Shown here piece by piece: positions 1 through 9,593 of a DNA stretch of 64,000 nucleotides. The position numbers and the translations under genes were made by a program. Under the pieces are notes generated by a model. It did no database searches, was not told where the DNA came from, and saw nothing but the letters and a program-made list of their open reading frames with translations. Where the stretch lies: assembly GCA_031216445.1 (NCBI GenBank), contig CM062200.1:10605001-10669000 (forward strand), written 5' to 3'. This DNA is from Lateolabrax maculatus (Eukaryota > Chordata > Actinopteri > Acropomatiformes > Lateolabracidae). Position 1 is the first letter of the stretch. Every line of letters begins with the position of its first letter.

Positions 1-2029
1 CACTCAGGCAGGTTTGTTTACTTTAAAAAAAGATTGAGTAAGGTACATTGCAGCCAGAGTACTGGTTCTTCATAATGCATCTACTCTGCAACAGTACTGC
101 AGCAGATGCTGCAGCTTGTTCTGCTTTTAATATTGTGAAGCAGAACTGCTTAACTATGACTAGTTTTACACCATTCCACTGGGTCTTATGGTATTAAATA
201 GACCATAATCTAAATTTATTCCAACAGTTCTTTAATAATAAATCTTTAGTGGCTCTGGTGGCCATAAAAAGAGGTAATTCTACTAAAGAGATATCTGTAA
301 TATTGGCACACTCATCATGCAGACAAATCTAACCAAGGTCAAACATGACAGCATGCCACATGGGTGAATATTCTACCGCTTTCATTCTGTTTGAAATAAC
401 AGATTGAAAGCCATAAGCAACTAATATTAAACTATCTCAGTGTAACTATTGGCCCCTGTAGAGGGAGAAAAGTTGATGATATAATGTTTGTGCCTCCCTG
501 ATGCTGTGTTAATTAGTTGCAATTAACACACAGAATGTTTCTTTGACTCTCTTGGCTTTAAATTAAAAAGTAAAATAATAATAAATTGAAACCAAACCCA
601 TTCTAAAGAAAGCTAAGAACATGAGCGATAATATATTATTAAATAATGAGTGTTTATGTGTTAAACTGAGTGACGTTTATTTCCCTAATGGATACCATTT
701 CTTTTTTTCATTTTTTTTGTTTACGCTAGTCAAATGAAAAATTATATTTTATATCTGGACGAAATTGGAGTGCAACACAATACATTACATATAACCGTAT
801 TAATGCACTAATGGTGATACTAACATACTGGGAGATTTCTGGTGATTCTCTCTGGAGGTTCAGAAAGTAAACTGTCACTTAAGATCATCACGCTACTCTG
901 CAGAGATAACTTAATCCCTGTCACTACAAAGCACTGCTGTCCTTTAGATATTTGCTAATGTTTGGACTGGGGAAAAGTAGGTTTCATTTATGAGCCATGT
1001 CTGCTGCTGTGAAAAAAGCACAGCTGTCCAAAAATCAGCCTCTGATCACATTGTATGTAATGAATTTTGGTTAATGGATGTTTTTTTTTTATTATTATTT
1101 AATCAAACTGCTGTCCTGCTATCATAAATCCTGCAAAAAGGTTCCCAGGTGAAAAAAACCCCAGGTGTGATTTAGAGCATTCCGTGATTGACACTGCAGT
1201 TTTAGTGTCTTTCAGTTATGAAGTTGTATGACACACAATGTTTTCCTCTTCTCTTTTATGATAGCCAGCAGCTGCGTCGGCTCTTTTTTACCCTCAGCAC
1301 TGAAACCAGCACACACTTCATACAAAGCTGTTTTATGTCTATGGGTATATCACTGTCAGCTCCCCGTGCTTCAGATTAGTGGCATTTTATCTTGAGGCAA
1401 GATTGGTCTAAAAAAAAATAGCATTTATATAGTGTGGCTAATTAAGTATAGGAATTGGTTCAATTGATCTTTTAGTCAATAAGCATAGTTTCCCATCTAC
1501 CAACCCACGGGGGCCCATTCCTCTCATCTGCTGACAGCTGAAGCAGAGGCCGAACCTGGATATACAGCCCATTGACAACCATTCTGCTGACCGAAGGGGG
1601 ACAGTTTGTGAGGACCCTGACTGCAGGCAGCACACTCTCAGAGATGAAGAGGGGGGAGAGCGGAAAGCACAGACTTCCAGCACTGAAGTAGTGGCTGCAG
1701 GAGGGGGAGGAATGTAAATGTTCACTCATTAAAACACATCTTATGCTGGAAGCCCCCTGTTAAAACCATAGCCCCTGCAAATCCAAGAGCCCCCCCCCCC
1801 CGGGGAATGCAATCAATTCTGGAGATGAATGGAAATCCAATGCATGACTTGGAAAGCACTCATAAAACATAATGAGCAATTTCAAAACAAATGACACGAC
1901 TGCCAATTAGCCTCCGCCTTGATAATGGCATTTCTACACTTGAGACGGGGCAAGAGGCACAGAGGTGTGTCTACCTCTGTGGTGGTTTCGGGTGCGCCGT
2001 GCACCTCAGCCGTGTAACCTGTAGCCTAC
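1..2029 (-). other. kcnj3: kcnj3 intron 1 (partial)
   Basis: This is non-coding DNA downstream of the kcnj3 exon 1 donor on the minus strand, and it runs off the left edge. The six-frame reading shows only short open frames with no recognisable protein. The sequence is AT-rich, with homopolymer runs, a C run near 1790-1801 and a small 9-bp inverted repeat at 506-529. Assignment as intron rests on the donor at 2028-2029 and on KCNJ3 having further coding exons in other vertebrates. No conserved element could be proven by eye. Confidence 0.75.
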
Positions 2030-2698
2030 CTTGATCAGCTTGCACCTGATCTGCGCGGACACCATGTGGCTGTTCCGCAGGTTCCCCACCCGGAACATGA
2101 GGCACAGCTTGCCGTCCCGCTGCGAGATGACCGCGTCCTGGCTGAACATGAGCGTCTCGGCGCGCTTCTTGGGCTGCGACATCTTGATGAACATGCAGCC
2201 GATGAGGAAGGCGTCCACGATGGAGCCCAGCAGGGACTGGAAGAGGAAGAGGATGATGCCCTCCGGGCACTTCTCGGTGATGTACCGGTAGCCGTAGCCG
2301 ATGGTCGCCTCCGTCTCGATGAAGAACAGGAACGCGGAGGGAAAGTTGTACACGTTGGCGACGCACGGCGTGTAGGACGAGTCGTGGCCGCCGTGGCTCA
2401 GGTCGCCGCGGATGTAGGCGATCACCCACCACATGGAAGCCATGACCAGCCACGCCACCGTGTAGGTGAGGATGAAGATGAGTAGGTTCCAGCGCCACTT
2501 GAGGTCCACCAGCGTGGTGAAGAGGTCGGAGATGTACCGGCTGGTCTCCCCGCCAAGGTTACCGTGCTGGACGTTGCAGCGGCCGTTCTTCTCCACAAAC
2601 CGCTGCCTCTTCCTCTTCACCGGCGCGGAAAAAGTCATGCCCCGGTTGGTGTTCACCACCTGGTAGTCCTCGCCGAATTTCCTGCGCACGGCGGACAT
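2030..2698 (-). CDS. kcnj3: G-protein-activated inward rectifier K+ channel subunit GIRK1 (Kir3.1), first coding exon
   Basis: The exon encodes 223 residues beginning MSAVRRKFGEDYQVV, which matches the N-terminus of vertebrate KCNJ3. It holds the cytoplasmic N-terminus, TM1 (WNLLIFILTYTVAWLVMASM), the pore helix with the GIRK1-type Phe in FLFFIETEAT, the filter TIGYGYRY, TM2 (around LLGSIVDAFLIGCMF) and the start of the C-terminal domain (SQPKKRAETL to QIRCKLIK). The start was set at the internal ATG (2696-2698), not the in-frame upstream ATG at 2779, because homology begins there. The exon ends in phase 0 with AAG followed by a GT donor (GTAGGC). GIRK1 forms heteromers with other Kir3 subunits and carries Gbeta-gamma-activated K+ current in heart and neurons. 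The N-terminal tail is shorter than in mammals, and the extracellular loop reads DSSYTPC where human has an N-glycosylation sequon. The remaining exons lie beyond the left edge. Whether this is the a or b teleost copy cannot be decided here. Confidence 0.95.
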
Positions 2699-3250
2699 CG
2701 TGGCGAGCAGCCGGCACCGGTGCAGAATCAGGCTCTTCGCGCAAGTTTGGCAACCCCTTCCCCGAAACCGTGCGCTCACATTCAGCGCGCCACTCGCATC
2801 CCGAGAGACGGAGATGCGCCTCTCTCCTGGAAATTAGTCGCAAGCGAGCAGAGATTCTGCGCGATGCATGGTGCCGACGCGGTGCTTTTACGCAAAAGGA
2901 GTCTCCTGCGAGCGGCAACTTTGTTGTTCGGGTCTCATCCACAAAAAAAAAAAAAAAAAAAGATTTAAAATAAAAGTTGCAGACAAACAGCTCGAAGGCT
3001 GTGTCCTTGGTAGATCCTCTGTTGTTCAGTACACCTGTGAGTGTGAGTGTGAGTGTGAGAGTGAATGGGAGGCGGCAGTGCGCACTCCTGCCTAAGGGAA
3101 CCCGTGCTGGTAGGACTGACTTCAGATTAAAGAGTGTAGAAGATCTGCAGCGCGGCTGGCATCTCTCTCTTTCAGCGGGGAGTGGGGAGGTTACAGAGAG
3201 GGACATGTTTTATTTTATTTATTTATTTGTTTTACCCAATCAGGTAAAAG
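2699..3250 (-). promoter_or_regulatory. kcnj3: kcnj3 5' UTR and putative promoter side
   Basis: This segment lies immediately upstream of the kcnj3 start codon and is rich in CpG between about 2690 and 2910, as expected for a neuronal or cardiac CpG promoter. It also contains a homopolymer (A on plus, T on minus, about 2941-2960) and a short GTGTGA-type hexamer repeat at about 3035-3062. No clear TATA box was placed. The transcription start was not identifiable by eye, so the right boundary is approximate. Confidence 0.5.
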
Positions 3251-6200
3251 CGCCCGAGCGAGCAAACGATGGGCAGCCTTTGAGTCTTTCTTTTCATTTT
3301 TTTTTTACGCATTACTTTGAAATGTGTTTGCTGTTGAGTAATTATCTCCATGCAGGAACACCACTATAAAATTGGTTTCTCTGAGTACTTGTGGTGATTG
3401 GCGGCTATTTGGTTCCCCCTAGTGTTACCGCAGTGGAAGTAAACCTGCAGTAACTGTAGATACGAACCGCATTATTAGATATTAGATAGATATTACATAT
3501 AATATTTCAGACAGGTGGTGTCTCAACAAAACTACATATGTCCATTTGAATATTATAGGAGTTGTTGGAATATTATCAAATTAATAGGACTATTTTCTAT
3601 GTGTTGTCAAAGCTGTTTACACAATTGTAATATGGAATCACTGCTGTGCTCTTCTAGGGCTGAGTGTCTCTCTGATGTGAGCAGTGATGATGATCGACAC
3701 CATATCTGCTCTGTGTATTCTTTCAATAGACCAGTTAAAAGATTTTGTCATTTTGTCTGTGAAAGCAGGTAAGGGCACTGGCCTCGAGATGAATATCAGG
3801 TTGGAAAGCATGGAGAATTTCACAACATTATGATTTCCTCTGTATTATTGTCAATGTATCAACGGCCCACTTGCCTTGCCATTTTAATTAACTTAAAATA
3901 AAGGAATATGAGGCTGATAGGGAGTACAGAAAGAGGGAAACATCCAGTTGGACTGCAGCCAGCAGGATATGAAGCGTTCCACACAATGAGTTGTTCAGTG
4001 GTGAGGGGTCTATTCAAAATAACATGTTTATGAAAATAAACTGGGGGGAAGGCTGAAGTTCTTGAATTTGGATTATAATGATAATGGTGCTTTTTATTTG
4101 AAGAGGAACAGAATGGCTAGAGCTATGTGCTATTTTTAACCTTTGTGCAGTAATGGGTGCATCAGATTAAAGTGGTTTTTCATTTTTATCAGAAATATGC
4201 TGTGATTCACCCAACAGATGTACTGTGCATGACACATCTGCATACTTGTATCTGTACATGATCTGATGAGTCAACTCAAATGTAATGTGCCACAGTCACG
4301 CTGAACTGTTATTTTATTTATTTATTATTTACCAAATAATCACTTTATCACTTGAAGCTCCTCAGAATGAACATTTTAACTCACATGAACTCCAAAGTTA
4401 TTAAGGTGATAAACTGGCAATTACAAGTTGATAATGAAGACCACGTGTATTTATTCATTTAATGATTAGAGTGTTTTTGCTGTTGGCTCCTGACAGAAAA
4501 GCATGTTAAGTGTGCTGTATGAACAGCACAACCAAACAGTGTCTTATTTTTCCAATACTTGCTGAAATTAAATATCAAATGAAAATGCGTCAGTGGAAAA
4601 AGAAAAGCTCTCAAGGATGATTATGTAAGCAATGAAAATAACCAGCTCTACCAAGACATAAATGTAGGGCCTCGACATTTATAAGGAAATTACCTAAAAT
4701 CAATTCACAGTCAAGCTGAGGCTTCTGGGGCCTCTGGCAGTCTGGAGAAGGTGGATTGTTCAATTTACAAATATGAAGTTAGTGTAGCTTATAGTACACA
4801 ATTTATTTATATTCATTTTTACTTTTGTTATCCAGTTTATCTGCGATTAAGCAACTTGAGCCAGTTAATGTTAACTACCATTCACTAGGCCTCATCTATT
4901 AATGTTATTGTTTCACGAAATGTGTGCAAAAGATGAGCTTTGGAGTTTTATGGAACCGTCTTATACTAACTGTTTCTCTGTTTCTCAGAGGCAGGACTAG
5001 CTTTGTTTCATCTGTCTGACAAGTTTTTACAAGTTAAGACAAGAAGAGGCCAACAGCTCAGTCAGTCGATCAGGTGGAGAAGTGTGAGGAAAGAATTTTA
5101 TTTCATTTAAGGTGACAGCAGGAGAGAGCAGCTGTTAAAATGATACAACTTTTTCCGATGTTAACATTTTATTTATTTTTTATAGATATCTGGTGTTCCT
5201 GCAGCCACAGACATTTATTGACTTCTGCTTTGCTTTGGGGGATGCTCCAAGGTGTTCATGGTAGTCACACTTAATTGGAGAAGTGTGAGAAAAAATGTGT
5301 GTTTCATTTCATTTACACTGAGTGGTGCTCCAAGGGTTCTGTGGTAGTGGCGAGCGGTATTCCAATGTCTTCAATAATTGTATTTTATTAACATGCCTGT
5401 TTAGATGGGTAAATTAATACTTAAGTACACCTTTAAAGCACTCCAGCAGGTTGTCGTGGTGCTGGAAAGCAAAAGCACTCTGCAGGATCAGTATCAAAGA
5501 CTATCAGTGAGCTGTTACCAATGGATAATGGCGAGCCGGAGAGGATGCAGTTTCCCCTTGTTCGCCATCATGGGTCATGGACATGTATTTCTAAAGGCTT
5601 TGGACATGTACTTTAGTTCATCTCACATAGACTAGAACCATCTTTTGTATATAACCTCCCTCCTGCTTTTTAAATTGTCTTTGTTGTTCCTTTTAGTTAT
5701 GCAAGGTTCCTTTTAGGTTCTAGCTTTGTTGGATGTTCATTTTGCTCTCCTGATATTGTCCTGCTGACTGAGTGACTGACTGCCTTTGGCACATTTTATA
5801 ACATGCATCTCCTGCACCAAAGTGCCTTTGATAAAACTGCAGTGGTTTCTTTCAAAGAGAGACATTTAGCAGTCCAGTGACATGATGAAATGATGGGAAG
5901 TAAGTTGTATTAACACTGTGCCATTGCTTGTGTCATTAATTATTGAAAAAAAAAATACTATTTGTTATAAGGCAAGTAGTATATACAGTGTGTTTTATTA
6001 GGTTCTAGTATATATATACCTTTATATTATATACCTTTGCCTTCCATCGATGGAGGGGGGGAAACTCTAAACTTGTTTGAACTGTTATTGCAATGTGTAG
6101 AATTCAGGTTCTGGGTGAAGTTGTACAGTTCGTGTTTTTCTTCTTATTGTCATATTTGCTTTAAAAAAGTACAGTAGTAAAAGTTGTACTTAGAAGAATT

Positions 6201-7090
6201 TAGAAATCAGATGAACTGATACACAAAACATGTCAAAGTTTTATAACTCAATGGCATCAAACTTACTAGAGCAGATTAGTTTGACTGAAATGAAAACATT
6301 GCATATACAAGACATAAAGAGATCATAACAGTTTAGTAAATAGTAATTGAATATACTGAACATAAATTGAGATGAAAAAATGTTCTCCATGTTAATCCAA
6401 TAGAATTTTGTTGAAATCTCCGGAGAGAAAAGTCAGATCTCTGCATCCCTAATTTTGTGCATGCTGAAACATCCCTGTGCAAGCCTCTGTTAGATTGCAT
6501 CAGGCTATATTGCAGGTGATCATGCTGTGCAAAAGCTCATTCATAGCAGGATTAAAAACATTTAAAATAGCACCGGGCGTCACTGAATCAATTTCAGTGT
6601 CAGAAACAATCCCTGTGCAATAATCCTGTTCCTATATATTCAAAATCAAAGATATTTATATACATATATAATATACTATACATACTTTTGCATATATTTA
6701 TATCTGTATCTGTACATAGTAGTTAAATGTCTACGTTTAAATGTTTATGTTCACCTTTGTTCTGGTCTTTTTTTTTTTTTTTTTTTTGCTTATTTGTCTA
6801 TTTGTGTAAGTACATTGAGAGCAACGGAGAAACCGGAGTCAAATCCCTTGTATGTGAACACACACACGGCCAATAAAGCTGATTCTGATTCTAATGCTGA
6901 TTCAATCCTGCATACAGAACACAGCCATAATTATCCCCAGAGATTAGGCCTTCTCTGTCCTTGTATGTCCTTGTACAGCCTTAAAATGTCTGGCAGATGA
7001 ATTGCACTATGCTACACTTCATTTTATTGAGTAGTTTAATAAATAAACAAAAAAAAATAAACAGCTGAAAAAATAAAACCCTTGCACAGG
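3251..7090. other. Intergenic region between kcnj3 and znf281 (divergent genes)
   Basis: The two flanking genes are transcribed away from each other, so this is their shared upstream DNA. I see no supported gene: open frames are short and unlike known proteins. It holds degenerate direct repeats around 5072-5349, AT-rich tracts, and a LINE-derived tail at 6785-6904. Some of it may be regulatory, but nothing specific can be shown without cross-species alignment. Confidence 0.6.
6785..6904 (+). mobile_element. LINE 3'-end fragment with GATTCT-type tail
   Basis: The segment reads GTAAGTACATTGAGAGCAAC, then GGAGTCAAATCCCTTGTATG, then GGCCAATAAAGCTGATTCTG, and ends in degenerate copies of a 6-mer (TGATTC). 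This tail is a recurrent 3' end of non-LTR retrotransposons in teleost genomes, seen here from memory of such repeats and not from a search. It carries its own AATAAA and is preceded by a long T run (6769-6787). No reverse transcriptase coding remains, so this is a 5'-truncated dead copy. Confidence 0.6.
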
Positions 7091-7099
7091 TAAGTCACA

Positions 7100-7441
7100 T
7101 AACATTGCTTAGTGGCACATCGCAACGCATCTTTCCCTCCCCGTGTCCCGAATTACACGCAGGGACAAAGAGTTGCGTGTCTCCGTCCGTGCAGATGCGC
7201 CCGGCGCGTCCACAGCATCGCTGCAGAGCCGCAGAGCTCGGCGGCTCCTCGCGTCGTCCGGCGAGCCTTCGTCTGTCTCCTCTCACGACCCGTCCGTCCG
7301 CTGCACCCACAATCCCCCGCGCCAAGACAAGATGGAAGACGGCAGCCACCGCCGGAGAACAATGTTTTGGCAATAAAACGGCGAACGGAGAGACACGGAG
7401 AGACCACAGGCGCGTTTGAGACCGACTGCGGTCATGTGCAG
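7100..7441 (+). promoter_or_regulatory. znf281: znf281 CpG-rich promoter and non-coding first exon
   Basis: The stretch from about 7100 is strongly CpG-rich (many CGTCC, CGGCG and GCGCC words), in contrast to the AT-rich DNA on its left. It contains an AAGATGG word (7329-7335), like YY1-type initiator elements, and ends in a good donor, CAG|GTGAGC, at 7441/7442. The first coding exon has an acceptor at 9520-9521 and 72 bases of 5' UTR, so an upstream non-coding exon ending at 7441 is the simplest model. The exon start is not defined by the sequence. Confidence 0.55.
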
Positions 7442-7531
7442 GTGAGCCGGCGGGGGAACCGAGCGGGGTTTTTTAGTTTTACTCGCGGCGGGCGCTTCGG
7501 TTTTTGTCGAGTTTGGAGCGGCCGGACTCTG

Positions 7532-7575
<44 letters not shown>

Positions 7576-9521
7576 GGCGCATCATTGTTTGTGCTCCGCG
7601 GGCCGTGATGCGGGCTTTCAGCTAACTGCTAACCCGCTAGCTCATGGCCAGCTCGATTGTTATAAACACAGCTGCCTCTTTTTTTTTTTTTAAAGCGGGT
7701 TTATTTTTAATTTTTTTATTTATTTTTATTCAGCTCGGGGGTCACTTGATCTCCCGGGTCCACGTGTGCTGCGGCCGCCGGGGCATGTTTTTTTTTTATT
7801 TTTATTTTTCCCTTCCTTCGCTGCTGGTAAGCTCGATCCGGCTGTAATTATAGCCAGCGTGAGCTAACAATAAATAAAGCGCCAGACACACAGATTTGAT
7901 TTCACGAGCGTCATCAAAGCAGCTGGAGAGTGAGCATATTTTCTAACCGGTGACCTGGCTTTTTTTAAAAGCCACCGCGCCGTTCAATTTCACCGCATCG
8001 GGTGTGAATTTGTGTTTTTACTTCGTGCTCTGTGGCGTTAGGGTGCTTCCAGCGCTTATATCCGCCGTCTAAGTAGCCGATAAATGCGCCAATAAAGTCA
8101 AATTATGGATCCGTAGCTCGCTTGACGGAGATGCTACGTAACAGGCTAAACGCTGCGCTACATTTTTTTTGGGGGGCATTACGGATCAAACTGGACGTTT
8201 TATTGACCACAATGCGGCTCGACTCGGACCTCCACGCGTTTAAGTGTCGGCGTGGCTTTGCTCGGACGCGAGGTTACGGGTTTATTTATTTGTTTGTTTA
8301 ATTTTTTAAAGACGATGTCGGTTGTTTTGCCCGAAGAGGACGTGGGGACGCGTTGATTGTGTCTCGTCGTGGCTAACGAGGCTAACTAGCGGCTGCTAAC
8401 TGCTGTGCATCACAAAAGCTCGTCCGCTTTCTGTCGAGTTGAGTGTCGCGGAGACAAATGGTCGACCGGGGCCGGACCGAACAATGCCGGCGAGCTCCGG
8501 TCCGCCGCCGTGCTCTCGTTTCGATGCCCCGCGACTGCTTTCATGTGGCTGAAATGTCTGGCTGGATTTGACCTAAATATCGTTTTGTTTTAGGCAAGTG
8601 TGGCGGACCGATTAATCTGCCGAGGTTCGCGACCAATGCCCCTGTTTTTTTTTTTTGTTTTTTTTTGCATTTATGTTGGGTTGTTAGTCAAAGGTGGCAA
8701 GAGGTGTCGTCCTCCATGCATCAGATTGCGAAAAAAAAAACAATGGGGATGTTGATCTAAAACAGATTTTATTTGGGCTGCAGTCCAAGTCACATGTGGT
8801 GCTAAATGCAGGTAGAACAATGCGAAATGTGGATCAAATATTTCAGATGCAACTTTTGATTTTTTCCCCTTCTTATATTGAACAGAAATCATTCCAGTGC
8901 TGAAACCTGTATTTTGATGGAGTGAAGAGTACAATATAGATCATTTATATGAGCCTATTCATTCTTAATGTCCATTTTACCAATTCCTAGACACACATTG
9001 ACTCCAAAGATATGGAATGACTTTGCTAGTAATGTGTACAGTAAATAGTGTTTTCTTCTACACGGAAAGTTCTAAATAATTAAATCACAATACATTATTA
9101 ACAGTATTTATTTATTTCACTGTTAAATGTTTCAGTGCTCCACTGTTTCACAAAGTGACATTTATATTAATTTAAATTTTTCTTGTGTCTATTTCTTCTC
9201 TCTGTATATAAAATCTATGTTGTGGAAAGTATTCATTAATGTTTCCAGTCACTTCAGTGCTTCCATTAGTTAAAGCCTAATAAATCCAATTAAGTAATTA
9301 ATGGTCGACTGAGAGGGAATTTAGAGAACATTGTAGTGCACAGTACACACTGTGAAGGCTATGTAGCAGTGGCTAAATTTACCTAACTGGGAAGACTTGT
9401 ACAAGATGAGACGAATTAAAGATTTACAACAAAATGTGATAAGTACTTTAGATTGTTTACTTTATATATGTCTGAAATCATACATACTTAACATGACTTT
9501 TTTATCTGCCCTCTCTTTCAG
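7442..9521 (+). other. znf281: znf281 intron 1
   Basis: This is non-coding DNA between the CpG-rich first exon and the first coding exon. Its left half (to about 8550) remains CpG-rich and part of the island; the right half is AT-rich. It contains the TG repeat at 7534-7574 and several T runs. Open frames here are short and compositionally biased, and no protein is recognisable. The intron ends at a well-formed acceptor (ctctctttcag at 9511-9521). Confidence 0.6.
7534..7574. repeat. (TG)n microsatellite
   Basis: About 20 uninterrupted TG dinucleotides sit just downstream of the znf281 first-exon donor, inside the CpG island. Alternating purine-pyrimidine tracts like this can adopt Z-DNA near promoters, but no function can be read here. 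Confidence 0.95.
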
Positions 9522-9593
9522 GACATTCTTCTCCTGCATTCTTCTTTAGATTAATCGCCCTCCTTCTTCCCTGCACAAAGCAAAACCACCACC
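9522..9593 (+). other. znf281: znf281 5' UTR part of first coding exon
   Basis: Seventy-two bases lie between the acceptor AG (9520-9521) and the ATG at 9594. The start context is CACCACCATGAG, with an A at -3. No upstream ATG occurs in this segment. Confidence 0.75.

Noticed and set aside
2066..2485. Plus-strand open frame of about 139 codons opposite the kcnj3 exon
   Set aside because: It is the antisense shadow of a GC-rich, strongly conserved coding exon; its composition (His, Glu, Asp, Val) reflects codon complement and no protein is recognisable.
2699..2779. Upstream in-frame ATG at 2779 as the kcnj3 start
   Set aside because: The extra residues do not match KCNJ3, whose conserved start MSA(V/L)RRKFG lies at 2698.
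7112..7693. 193-codon plus-strand open frame across the CpG island
   Set aside because: It runs through the first-exon donor and the TG microsatellite (giving a Val-Cys repeat) and ends in a T run. It is open because of composition and not because of coding.
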